Assembly: GCA_010093605.1 (NCBI GenBank)
Contig: MU004187.1
Coordinates: forward strand, 1,310,018 to 1,374,017
Reading direction: 5' to 3'
DNA: 64,000 nucleotides
Origin: Lophium mytilinum
Taxonomy: Eukaryota; Ascomycota; Dothideomycetes; Mytilinidiales; Mytilinidiaceae
Part shown: positions 47,273 to 57,773 of the stretch, piece after piece
How the letters are laid out: each line of letters begins with the position of its first letter
Position numbering within the stretch: position 1 is the first letter of the stretch
Translations under genes and position numbers: made by a program
The notes under the pieces: model-generated
What the model saw: the letters and a program-made list of their open reading frames with translations, nothing else
Databases searched by the model: none
Told to the model about the DNA's origin: nothing

Positions 47273-47579
47273 AATTGTTGTGTGTTACGAATGTGTGGGT
47301 TGGGTGCAGACTAAGTAGTTTTGCAGATTGAGGTTGATGTTTGGAGAGAGACAGTTTGTTGTTGCTTTGAAGAACCGTTGCTAGGGTAAAATCTCGGTGA
47401 ATACAAACACCGATGATCACGTGAATCTACTAGCGTGAAATTGAGCTCCCCGCTGAACTTTTATCGGCGCGTTACACCACTTCACTGCACGTCCACGTCG
47501 CGATTTTCTCAACCCACGCGCTCAATTATGCTTTGTTGCTGCACTGCTTTCTTCGAGCAAACCCTCAAACTCAGACCTA
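47273..47579. promoter_or_regulatory. shared divergent promoter of SPC25 and RRN6
   Basis: 307 bp between divergent start codons. It contains a palindromic CACGTG E-box (47418-47423), a GGCGCG element near 47466 and an ACGCG half-site near 47516, resembling E2F/MBF-type and bHLH sites. Their use is inferred and short sites like these occur by chance. Confidence 0.5.
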
Positions 47580-50500
47580 ATGGCTGAAGTCCCAGCTATT
47601 GACCTCAGCTACGGTCATTTCGGAACACCATTCTACGATTCAGAGCAGAAGCAATGGCTTTTTCAGAGGCAGCCCAGAAAACAACAGATACTAAAGTCTC
47701 TAACCTCATCAACAATCTTCTCCTCAACAGGTGGTAATCAGACCGAATCTGAGATACTCGAAACTATCAAGGAAAAACCTCTATACCACAACATCAAAGC
47801 CCTAGCCCAGCATAATCCAGATCTAGTCCCTGTTCTCGAGGCCCTCCCCGAACTCTCAAAGGTCTCAGCATCAATAGTTTCTGTTGTCTCCAGCTATGAC
47901 CCCGCTGTTGGAGACTTGCTCGCATTCGGTCACATCACCAACATCGACATACATGACGACGGGGATTTCCGGATCGCAGCGATGCCTTGCGGGGAAACAG
48001 GACATATGCTCCGTATAATAAGAGTCCACGATGACCGGCAAGGATGGGGGGATGACAAAAGCGTGTGGTTAAACGTGCCTAGCCTTCACAAGGAGGAGGG
48101 TTGGAGTGGCTGGTGGCCAGGAGAGGGCGTTTCTATCCGTCAAATCTGTTTCGGAGACTCAAGTCGAAACGGCTCGTTCATGGCAGCCCGAATGCCAGCA
48201 AAGACTGTCCTTTTCCGCCCTGTCCTTCGCTGGTCGCCGGTAGAGACAAGACTCTCAGAGCGCCATCGCTTGCCTCCCTCGAAGCTTGATCCACATCCAA
48301 TATTAGATATTCCATTCGCACGTACTGGTGGCTCCCCTCATGCCGACGTGTCTTTCAATCCATGGTATCGACGCCAACTCGCCTTTGTTGATGAAGAGGG
48401 AAATTGGAGTGTGTGGGAGCTAGTAGGCCAGGATCGTAAAAGGGTAGACTACGATATATTGTGCTCTTACATGGGGACCATTGCACCTCCAGATCCTGAA
48501 GAACCCATCTCAGACGTGCCTAAGAGTACTCAGGCATCGGAAGACGGGTGGGCAAAGATACTATGGATAGGCGATGTCCATACTATTGTTGTCTGTAACA
48601 GGAGACAGATGGCTGTATTGGATATTAGTGGCGAAAACAAAGAAGCAGTGCGTTTGAAATGCCCAGACTTTGGGCTTGCACGTACCTCGTCGTGGATTCT
48701 AGATGTCCGAAGGAGCCCGCAAAATCAGAAGAGATTCTTCGTACTGACGTCGACGATGTTATATCTCGTGGAAGTAAGATCTGGAGCCGAGGACATTGAT
48801 TTTGGTCTACAAGCGTCTGAAGCCGCCGTAATTTTATCTTGGAGACACTTTCGTGGGGCCGAGGATGTAACTTTACAGATTCGTATGTTCACTAGCGAAA
48901 AAGAAGGTATGTTTATTGCTCTAAATAGAACACATGACCCGGGCTAACTCTACGTTCAGAGACGAGAATCCTGATCTTTTCACGGTTGAACAATTTTATC
49001 TCAGTTCTGCAATGCACTGAATCGATAGACGGTTCTTCTTCACTACCCGGTTCCTCGCTAGCACCAACCCAACTGAGACTCCCTAGCACTTTGGTTCAGG
49101 ATTTAACTTCAGGTAAACATATTGCTTCGCTAGCTGTAGACAACTGCCCATATGGGAAGAGTGAAAGGCCGGGTGACGGCCCGGGGCGCATATACATCGG
49201 AAACGACAGTATCTGCTTCTACAACATCACTGCCATCTTAGACGATCTTAGTGCTCACCAGATCCTCATCCATTCACAGAAGGCAGAAGATCAGGGCGAA
49301 ACAGATGTTGTGGTCAAGCAGCCTTCCTGGCGCAAAAAGGGCTACGGTGTTGCTCTGCTCAAGAAAAGTTCCAAATACGTCACTGAAAACGAGAACGACG
49401 ACTTCATTGTGCCTGATGGAATACCCAACAATCCTGATACTAGGGGAAGTAGAATCGGTGGTTCAACCACCGATCGTTCGAGAACACGGCCAACTCTCGC
49501 ACGATCGCAGGACTGGGCCGATGATGGCCCCTGGTCCGTTAGTAACGAGTTTATGTACAATGAACTGCGGGAACTCGGCATGCATCCAGATCGTGAGGGC
49601 AATCCGGGAGAAGACATGATCAGCCTTCTGGAGCGGCTTAGAATTCAATTAGATGAGGATGATACTATTCGAGCTGAACCCTTTGGCACATTGTAAGTAC
49701 CGCAGCGATCTGTATTCTGGTGCCTCGCTCTAATGTCAGTGCAGGTTTGATCTTATTCTATCCCAAATCCAGGTCGCCGACATTGACGATGTCTCATCTA
49801 AGTTTGACGAGTTGTTCCAATCGGCGCTTCGCCAAAACGAACCTGATCAGCCCCAATTAGAGATACGCACTGCACACTGGCTATTGAAGAATATAGCACC
49901 TGATTCGGATGCTGGTCTTTCTATAGCGTCAGTCTACGATGAACTACTTCGTACCTACATCGCACCCCTACCCCGCAACATCCCGATTCGGATTCGACAA
50001 GTGAAGGAGAGGGTTGCTCGTCTCGTGTCTACTGAGGTATTGCTTGCAAGTTCTAGGCTCCGTTATGTCGACCTGCCGCCACCGAAACTGGAAGAAACAC
50101 AGCTTGAATCACAGGAAATTGCCGGATTCACGTTGCCTGTACGGCCTTCAGGTAAGGGGAAGGAGAGAGAATCCGAACCACCAAGCTGTAATGCGCGCCC
50201 TGGCTCTAACAACCCGACAACATCGCTTCCCACTCCAGAGACAACTCCATCACTCGCCTCCGGTTCTACTTTCACCTCGAGCTCCCACGGCTCTAGTGAC
50301 AATCCATACACACGTCTTAAACAACATCTACAGATCACCAAACCACAAAGACTCACGCAGTCCGACCTTAGTGCCGGCAGCCAAGTCTTATTGCACTGGA
50401 GAAATCATTTTGGTCAAGATCCCGTCAACTACGACTGGGAGGCTACCACCAAGGCCATCAAAGACACTATGTCAATCAACGAGGATGACGGTATGTCTGA

Positions 50501-50813
50501 AACACAACGCGCTAGACTACGACGAAAGGCAGAGCGTCATCTCAAGAGGCAGCGTCGAGAAACAGCCGCAGCAGATGCGGCATTATCTATGCCTCGTTTC
50601 ACGACTTCGGAATCGCAACCTTCTATAACGTCAGAATTGACGCCGCTGCGAAGCTCGCCCGGTCCATATAGGCAAGAGAACAGTCAATTCAAACAGGCGA
50701 GCTCGCAGCCTGCGTTGGCAAGTCAGGTCGAGCGAGGTGTTTTTGGTGGCAGGCCTGAGGCTAAGAAGACCAAGAAGAAGAACAAAGGCGGGAAACTTCC
50801 TGGGTTTAGATGA
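47580..50813 (+). CDS. RRN6: RNA polymerase I initiation factor, Rrn6-like
   Basis: Three exons (47580-48906, 48960-49692, 49745-50813) give 1042 residues. The N-terminus DLSYGHFGTPFYDSEQKQWL and the beta-propeller-like half (GDLLAFGHITNIDIHDDGDF, WLNVPSLHKEEGWSGWWPGE, HADVSFNPWYRRQLAFVDEE, GNWSVWELVGQ) match the fungal Rrn6 family. A helical middle follows (WLLKNIAPDSDAGLSIASVY), and the tail is Ser/Pro/Gln-rich, ending in KKTKKKNKGGKLPGFR. Rrn6 is part of the core factor (Rrn6-Rrn7-Rrn11) that recruits Pol I to the rDNA promoter. The C-terminal Lys/Gly end is typical of family members. All junctions keep frame, and the second uses a phase 2 join at ACATT/G. Confidence 0.92.
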
Positions 50814-51350
50814 TGTCGGAGTTTTTCGCAGTAATCAAACCGCGGATGGGTAGGGGGAGCAATGGGAGATTGAGCAGGAGCAGGGACGAAGAAGTGCAAT
50901 GATAGGCTTCAACGCTGTCTACAGAGTGAGAACTATACGAGATAGCATGTCTTGCGAGTGCTTATTAGTCGCATATGAAGAGTCGGAAGAGCAATTGACC
51001 CGTGTTGATTAATGCCTGCTCTACACCTTACTAAACGCTTATACTCTCCACTAATCATATTCACCCTATCCATCAGGTCCGGTTGCCATCCATCCGACCG
51101 TCTAACGCTGCTACCATCTAGTGATGAAGAGGGCGCCGTTCACTAAGTGGGGTTTTGCGGGGTTGAAGCCAGCGTCACGCATGCCGTCCCAATCGCGAGA
51201 TCGCCACCTGCTGTGACACCCCAACAACGAAACGTATTAATACCTCATCAACACTCCTCCCGCTTTCTTCAAGGAGACTTCTGCGTGTCGCAACGTGTAT
51301 TAAGTGCCGTAACTTCTACAAAGAAATTGCAACGAACATATCACCCGACC
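50814..51350. other. intergenic region with no supported gene
   Basis: 537 bp between the RRN6 stop and the start of the nine-exon gene, both on the plus strand. It includes an RRN6 3' end and a promoter region with several CATC/CACC pyrimidine stretches near 51060-51110. Nothing else is visible. Confidence 0.45.
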
Positions 51351-52459
51351 ATGTCTGACTTCCCTTCCCTTCAGCCGGCCTTTACCGTGCGGGTGAGTAG
51401 TTCTCAGAATAGCGCTCGATGCGGAATTGGGGGATTCGTTTGCTAATACTATGTTGCGCAGGTCGTGATTGATGCTCCTCTGTCTGTCGGTAAGGTTATA
51501 ATCGACTTCCTAACAGACAAGCATCTACGTACTTCTCAGATACTTAGACTAACTGCTTTCGCGTAGGCGACTCAAAGGGAAGCCCTCTAGTTATTGTGGT
51601 GTGTATTAGCTAGCCTTTCGTATCTTTCATCTGTCCTTGAGCTACTTCATCTTTATTATGACTTATTGCTCGGAATGAGCGAGCAGGACAAGATCAACGA
51701 TAAGTGCTGAGGCTTTCCTGCTCCGCGAACTCCTTCATTCAGATTCTGCCAGGCCGTGCTTGAGAAAGATACTGTGCTTATCAATTGTCCTGGTAGCCCA
51801 TGACAAGTGGAACCGTCAAGAGCGAGCCCGGTTTCGAGCCGAAGCTTGACGCTGAGCTGTATATACACCTCACTCTGAATTCTCTACATACAGCCCACTG
51901 ATTAGGAGACAGACATGGCGTCGCATACGACTATATTCACAATGATGCCACTGGCGAGGCCATGAGGCTGGACGTACGCTCCCAGCTCAAGTACGTACGA
52001 CAATGTCCAACACTTAAACAACCCTGCTAACGTTCAGCAGGAACAACGATGGCACTGTATGTACTACCTCGATCGAATTGCTTTCGAAGCGTATCATAAC
52101 CATGCTAGCTACTCGCAATGTACTACAAAGGCACCGTCAATCTTACAGACGGTGTCAAAGCCATTCTCTCAGGCTCCCCCGATGCGAGCACTAGCCCCTA
52201 CGGAGATTCATGTGCGTGAATGTGACATTTTCCAACTCTCGAGAACCCGCTGACTTTACTTAGTCACTGTCTTCACCTTTGAGGTTCGTTCGGTCCTGAA
52301 GTGTCAGTGTTTGCAAAGCTGACAGCTTCGTAGTCCGGCAACCCAGCCTACAAAGCGCTGACAAACGGCACTTATGTCGCCGCGGGCCATTTCGTCATCG
52401 AGCCGGGCACCAAGGGGGTTATCGTCGAGTACAAGGTCAGTCTCGCGCGCGCAGGGTAA
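51351..52459 (+). CDS. DUF3237-like protein in nine very short exons
   Basis: Exons 51351-51392, 51462-51489, 51567-51598, 51797-51858, 51913-51990, 52041-52056, 52109-52211, 52264-52283 and 52334-52459 join in frame with GT-AG borders to give 168 residues. The product reads MSDFPSLQPAFTVRVVIDAP ... PMTSGTVKSEPGFEPKLDAE ... HGVAYDYIHNDATGEAMRLD ... NNDGTLLAMYYKGTVNLT ... SGNPAYKALTNGTYVAAGHF, which follows the order of the DUF3237 beta-barrel family (function unknown). Exons 6 and 8 are only 16 and 20 nt. The acceptor of exon 5 was chosen at CAG 51910-51912, because the earlier AG would shift frame. The last border is uncertain: the frame runs to TAA 52457-52459, or a final intron could be used. 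No signal peptide is seen. Confidence 0.78.
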
Positions 52460-52987
52460 GCGGGACGCGAGGCCTTCCGCACTGAAAGGATACGGCATGT
52501 TTCCGTGAATGCTGGATCGCACTGCAGACAAGTATAGTACGAGACTACAAGTAAGGAAGGTTGAGGAGAGATTTCATGCGGTCTTGGAAATATGTATCCT
52601 ATGAATAACAAGGAAACAATATCAAGGATGCTGTGTAATCCGAATAAGCAACTAGCGTCAAGATATCAGTCTGCACGAGACTCCCACAATTGGCAGAAGG
52701 TTTCGGCGTAGAGCTGCTCTTAATGGGTGCTTCAAGATCCCTCCTATGGCCCTTCGGTAAGACACCAAAAAGGTAGGAGCCCTCAATCAGTGTTGAGTGG
52801 GTGTATCCAGGAGCCAAGACCTGGACATCGATCGCAGCCGGAAAGCGAAAGCCCTTACCCTCTTCTAACCCCCTTCACAGCCTACTCCAGCAGCTTCGTA
52901 TACCATTAGCCCATCCCCCAAGCCCCACCCCAAGTACCCTCATTCTAAACCCCTGAAGATCAACCCCCAGATCTTTCTCCCCTCCAT
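52460..52987. other. intergenic region, convergent
   Basis: 528 bp between the DUF3237-like stop (+) and the stop of the small Cys-rich gene (-). C-rich low-complexity DNA (52910-52985) lies next to the Cys-rich gene. No gene is supported. Confidence 0.45.
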
Positions 52988-53296
52988 CTACCTCCCCCCC
53001 TCCCGTCTACCCTCCTCCACCAACATCTTCTCCATCTTCTCGCCCAACTCCTCAATCGCATCGCCCTCCACGACATCCACTACCATCCCCTCACCTCCAT
53101 CCACCCCCGCGTCCCCCAGCTTCGACGCCTGGCGGCACGCCCAGCACGGGAAGCTCAGCACATACGTCCGCGTCTTGCGCGCCGTGCACTCGGAGTAGTC
53201 GAAGATCTTGCCGTGGCGGCAGCGGCGGATCCAGTCGGCTTTCTCGGCCGGGGTGATGCAGCCGCAGGTGAAGAGGAGGAGGCGCGCGAGACACAT
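52988..53296 (-). CDS. small cysteine-rich protein (A)
   Basis: Single exon, 102 residues. The first 60 carry eight cysteines: MCLARLLLFTCGCITPAEKA, then RRCRHG, YSEC and FPCWACRQ, giving a pattern of MC, CxC, C, C and PCxxC. The rest is Gly/Asp/Glu/Val-rich and acidic (DVVEGDAIEELGEKMEKMLV), ending in a basic GRREGGR. The N-terminal hydrophobic stretch (ARLLLFTC) is too short to be a confident signal peptide, and CxC motifs suggest metal binding rather than secretion. No family is certain. It resembles the gene at 54110-54496 in Cys order and points away from it. Small size and GC-rich DNA leave a risk of a chance frame. Confidence 0.55.
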   Translation of the reverse strand: MCLARLLLFTCGCITPAEKADWIRRCRHGKIFDYSECTARKTRTYVLSFPCWACRQASKLGDAGVDGGEGMVVDVVEGDAIEELGEKMEKMLVEEGRREGGR

Positions 53297-54109
53297 GCTG
53301 AGCGCTTGTTGATTCTGCTCTAGAGGTGGGTTGGTGGAGCGAGTGTGGGTTGTGGTAGGTTCAAAGCTCTTGGATCTGGTTGTGTTGTGAGGATCCGAGG
53401 GCTTGAGGTTGTGGTGGAGGTTGTTGGGTAGCGCGTGGTGTTGGTTGTTGTTGGTTGTGCAGAATATGCAATTTCTATCAGGTGGAAGTCGTGGGCCTAC
53501 TTTTTATAGTGAGAGAAAAAAGCTGCCGGTGCCAGGCGTGAGGCGGTTGGTCCCGTGGCTCGGAAGAAGAGGTGTCGTGGGACTGATGGTCCTTCAGGGC
53601 CCAATCACAGAGCGGGTAACTAACCAGTGAATTCTGTCCCACGGCTACAATAGGGTTCATTAGGTAACGGGATGTCAGCTTGGGATCGGCGTAGACTGCC
53701 TTTCACAAATGCGGATGGAAAAGCGACGCTCACCTAAATCGCTGTTTGTATAGATATAATAATGGTGCACGGCCTTCCGATCCCCTTCTTCACTTTATGG
53801 GCACGTCTCACATGACCAATATGGCCAGTAAAGAGTTGGCCAAAGGCTCTTGTTGTCCGTCTCCACGTCTAACTACTGACGTGTTCTCCTGATGAAAATC
53901 GATAGAGGAGCTATTCGCGCGTCTGACTCTTCAACTAAAAACTGTCACAACAGCCCGACTCTTCCACTCGTAGCAAACCTACCTCAGAAGAAGCTTTCCC
54001 TACAGTCTCCAAAAACAACTACAGAATCACAGTAAGCACCACTTCCCTTCGCCAACTTAGCCCAATACATCAAGAACTCACCAATTCCAGAACCCAACCC
54101 ACAACCACA
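53297..54109. promoter_or_regulatory. divergent intergenic region between two small Cys-rich genes
   Basis: 813 bp between start codons pointing away from each other, probably containing both promoters. The stretch 53330-53470 is G/T-rich with many GTTG/TTGT words. The stretch 53980-54100 is C/A-rich, as expected of a 5' leader. Confidence 0.4.
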
Positions 54110-54496
54110 ATGTGCAAACTACTTACCCAAATCTACGCCTGCCGCTGCAGGCGCGAGATCTGCACGACCCGCTGCGAGATCGCGCAAACAACCAGCGTCT
54201 TCTGCAAGCAGCCTTTCGAGCGCAGTCCGCCTGCCTCTTACTACCCGTGCAAGAAGTGCCTAGGGCAGCCGGAGTGGAAGGGGTTGAGGGAGAGGATGTG
54301 GCGGGCGTATAACGAGAGCCAGTATTTCCCGTATAGGAGGCCGCTGGAGTGGGTTATGAATTTTCAGGGGGTGGTAGTGGTGGTGCCTAAGGTGGTGCCC
54401 GAGGTGGTGCCCCTCGAGGAAGAGGTGGAGGAGGAGATGCAGGAGAGGAATGAAGAAGGCGGAGAAGGACCCGGAGAGCTGAAAGTGGTCAACTGA
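54110..54496 (+). CDS. small cysteine-rich protein (B)
   Basis: Single exon, 128 residues. Cysteines are packed in the first 65 residues: MCKLLTQIYACRCRREICTT, RCEIAQ, VFCKQP and YPCKKCLGQ, which follows the MC ... CxC ... C ... C ... PCxxC order also seen in the divergent neighbour. The middle (EWKGLRERMWRAYNESQYFP) is aromatic and basic. The C-terminal third is acidic and repetitive in Val/Pro/Glu (VVVVPKVVPEVVPLEEEVEE). No transmembrane segment is evident. Such proteins occur in many fungi with no known function, and zinc or metal binding is a fair guess. The start context (CACAATGTG) is adequate. Confidence 0.62.
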   Translation: MCKLLTQIYACRCRREICTTRCEIAQTTSVFCKQPFERSPPASYYPCKKCLGQPEWKGLRERMWRAYNESQYFPYRRPLEWVMNFQGVVVVVPKVVPEVVPLEEEVEEEMQERNEEGGEGPGELKVVN

Positions 54497-54735
54497 AATG
54501 AGGCAGAGCCTTGAATTTGTGATGTGGGTATTTGCTGCACGAGGGTGCGCTAGAGCGAGTGTTCGAGAGTCGGGAGCTAGGAGAGTGAGTTATCCCCACT
54601 CAAGGATGCACACTATTCGAAATTGCAAGATGAGAAGCAGAGAAAATATCCAAGACCTTTGAGTATGTGCCATGCCATGCTAAGCGCTGCATTACAACCC
54701 CACATTGTGCTTGATATCTAGGTGCGGATCATGGT

Positions 54736-56306
54736 TCAATCCGTATCCATCCTCCCCTCATCACCTTTCGCTTTTTCTTCCAGGACTGTGCTCTTCACAC
54801 CCTCTAAGAACGCTTCCACAGCCTCGCCAGCTCCAAGCGGCATACCTCCATGCTTGATATATCCACCATTTGCGACTTTGATCCCCAAGGCTTCGCTCAC
54901 GGTAGGCAAGCCGCCGTCACGAAGCGCCACAGTCAGACTACCCAGACTTTGATGTAGCTGCGGAGATCGCAGCACACGCTTCAGTATGCCTTTCTTCTGG
55001 TCGATGCTCAAGGCCTGGATCGCAGCTTGGGCGGTCTCGGAGGTGGGGTCCACTTCTTCAAGATCATCGATCTCTTGCGCGAGCAGAAGTAGCATTGGCG
55101 GTAGATGTGAGCAAAGGCGGTCGATGAAGGCAGGGTCAGCTTGATCTATGACAGGGATAGTCGTTGTCGATGGTAATAGGTCGGGTAGGGTTGTGAAAGG
55201 CTTCCCTTGTTGCTGTTGGGAGCCACTCGCGCCAGCTCCGCCTTTCAGCGAATTGAGGAAGTTCTGAACAATGGCAGACGCGTCGTTGGCTCCAGCACCT
55301 GAAGAGTCACTGCCATATATTAGCCAGTCTCCTCTTCCAGATGTACAAACGCAAGAGATGATCAGATGCTGCGCGGAAAGCCGTAGAGTAGTTGCTTCGT
55401 TGATGTATTTATGTATACATTTTTGGGATAACATGTCCAGAGGGGTAGTCGGTAGTGCCTGGCCCGCTATGAACGCCTCACCGATGTCTACCATCTCCAG
55501 CTAGCGCCATTCGTATACCCGCAGAAAAGTCGACACCGCCACGTCGTCGTAACGATTCGAAATGAGGACCTACGCTCGACCGCCATCAGCACCGCCTTCT
55601 CTAGAACCTTCGCCTTCTTCACGGACATCGCCGCCAGTAGCTCCAGGACCAGCACCACCACTTCCTTGTCGGTGGTGCGACTGGTCTTGATCAGTACCTT
55701 CCACATCCCCCATGGTTTCGTCGTCATCGTCCCGCCGGCCTGGACCCTGCCGATTATGGAATTCCCGCAGCTCTTCTTGCACGTCCACTTCCTCGCCGCT
55801 CAGCAGCATGTCTACTACCTGGCCCATCTTCTGGTCACGCTCGCTGAACCAGCTCGGATCGCCATTGGGGTGTTGGGTTTTGGATTGTAGCCAGAAGAGG
55901 TGCCGTTGGGAGCTCGACGAAAACTTCAGGACGAAGACACGGCCATTCGTTGGGGACTTGAGGTTTTCCGAATCTGCACCGCCATCCGGACCGGTATATG
56001 GGAGGAACGATCCATCGCCGGGGATCATGAGAAGGTCGAGCTCGGGATCAGAAGCGGACGCTGACCGTGGCCGCCAGCAGAAGTGTACAAGTTCTATCAT
56101 ATGTGAGCGAAGTCAAAGACGTCATGTCAGATGAAATACCATCGCCAATGTAGAGGTAAATGTAGCCGGGGGTGTCGTCGGGCTTGATTCTTGGAGGGGT
56201 GCCAGGCTACAAGCTGTCAGTAGGGGTTCCGCAGTATCGTAAGACTGAGTCGTACAGTTAGGTCGCACTTCCCGGCCTTGAATGTGATAAGAGGCTGGAT
56301 GGACAT
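54736..56306 (-). CDS. RPN13: proteasome ubiquitin receptor Rpn13
   Basis: Four exons (56256-56306, 56140-56206, 55574-56093, 54736-55309) give 403 residues. The Pru domain occupies about residues 1-130 (MSIQPLITFKAGKCDLT, PDDTPGYIYLYIGDGELVHF, CWRPR, FLPYTGPDGGADSENLKSPT, GRVFVLKFSSSSQRHLFWLQ, FSERDQKMGQVVDMLLSGEE), which binds ubiquitin and Rpn2. A Gly/Asp/Gln-rich linker follows, then a DEUBAD-type helical C-terminus (DASAIVQNFLNSLKGG ... AIQALSIDQKKGILKRVLRS ... GAGEAVEAFLEGVKS), which in the family binds the UCH37-type deubiquitinase. The third intron is 264 nt, long here. The last exon frame is open upstream to 55494, so the border was chosen where the frames and RADSSGAGAND join. Confidence 0.92.
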
Positions 56307-56676
56307 GTTGGCGGACAAGGAGTGGGTGTTGTAGTGGTGTTGAAAGTGGTTTGGAGGTCGGAGCTTCGAGGTGAGCCGCACTATATTCTTGGCACTGCCG
56401 ACGGGTCACGTGCACCATGAGTCTATTGCAACAGGTTGCGATTGTCTTTGCCCCGATGCTTCTATCTAATCTGAGCTCCCTGAATTTAGTAACGGCATCA
56501 CCAGACCAAGTAGTTTGCCCTAGAATTGAAGCCACTTCGTAAAGATTCAATAAGTAGAAGCCAGCAGCCATGCTAAACGCAGACTGAGTGGGTATCACTC
56601 TCCCCAAATACATAGAAGGGGCCATACGCTGTTGCAATCAGGCCTTGAGAAACAATGCTAAGACCACTGCCGCCAC
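56307..56676. other. intergenic region between RPN13 and the hydroxylase gene
   Basis: 370 bp between two minus-strand genes: the RPN13 promoter and the 3' end of the hydroxylase gene. No notable features. Confidence 0.45.
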
Positions 56677-57773
56677 TCATTTCTTCCCTCGCCCTCGTTT
56701 CGCTCGACCCTTCAGCTTGCTCACTCCATCGTCTATGGCACCGCCGACATTGTTGGCCGCTTTACCGGCTCGCTGCTGTACGTCGTGTTTCTCCATCTCT
56801 TCTTGGACGTCATCCATTACGTCGGCCCCAAGAGAGGTGCCATGGGCCCAATCAAGGACACCAACTGGGGCGAAGTTGCCTTTCCCTTGGCTCATCATGT
56901 GTGCATCCGTCCTTCGTGCCATACCTCGTAGCATGATTGTCGAGGGGAAGACGTTGTAGCCCGAGTGCGTGAAGACTTCCTCCAGAGAGAAGATGGAGAG
57001 AAGAAGTATGTAGGCCATTATGTGGAAGCGAAAGACGACGGCCGGGAGGTAAATAGGAAGAAATTTGTGCAGCAAGTAGCAAACAGGATGATCGTACGCG
57101 GCAGTGAAGGCGAACGGTGTCCGGATGCTATGGCACCAGGTTTGATGCCATTGGGTTAGACGAGTGTTGGAAGGCGAGTGCAGAAGCTTCGTATGAATGT
57201 AGTATTGGAGAACCTAGACCTTGTCAGTCCAAATCCTGAACCCAATGTCAGCTCCTCAATAGAGCACATGCAACTTACATTTCGTAGCACCAATCCCTCG
57301 CTGATGTTTTTCACCATGGTCCATGGGCTCGGGAGGTGGTTCATGCTCCAAGCCCCGCCCTTGATCGCAAGAACGCTGCGTAGCCGTAGGACGTCAGTCA
57401 CTACGTACTCAATAGCAGCCTGAATCGTGACACCCAGTAGGATGTTGAAACAACTCCATGCTACCACCCTTGAAAGCTTCTTTCGTCCTACACGTCCAGG
57501 AAGCCCGTACTCGCCTTGCGCTTTTAGTTCTACGGCTAGACTTGGTATCGCGAGGTCGAATAGAAGGAACAAGGTAGCGGGTAGTATGTAGAGGAGTAGG
57601 CGAATGACAAGCGGGGCAAAGAACTCAATCTGCAGAGGAGCATAGGTCATAGCAATTGTTGTCCATGTTATGCTGAAGAATACAAGGTTCAACGAAGTCG
57701 ACCAGCTCGAAAGCATTGGGATAGCGAAGATAGAGGCGATAGGGAGGGAGAGAGTAGATAGCAATGCACCCAT
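56677..57773 (-). CDS. fatty acid hydroxylase superfamily membrane protein
   Basis: Two exons (57279-57773 and 56677-57213) give 343 residues. Hydrophobic segments include LSTLSLPIASIFAIPMLSSW, LLLYILPATLFLLFDLAIPS, WSCFNILLGVTIQAAIEYVV and FHIMAYILLLSIFSLEEVFT. After the splice come histidine clusters: YYIHTKLLHS, TQWHQTWCHS, AYDHPVCYLLHKF, THSGYNVFPS, DAHMM and GVLDWAHGTS. This matches the sterol-desaturase/fatty-acid-hydroxylase fold, in which His clusters bind two irons and O2 in the ER membrane. The second and third boxes differ from the canonical HxxHH, as in a fungal-specific branch. The tail (KLKGRAKRGRGKK) is basic. The substrate is unknown, and a Sur2/Erg25-type function should not be assumed. 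The splice at GTAAGT (57278) is clear. Confidence 0.85.
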
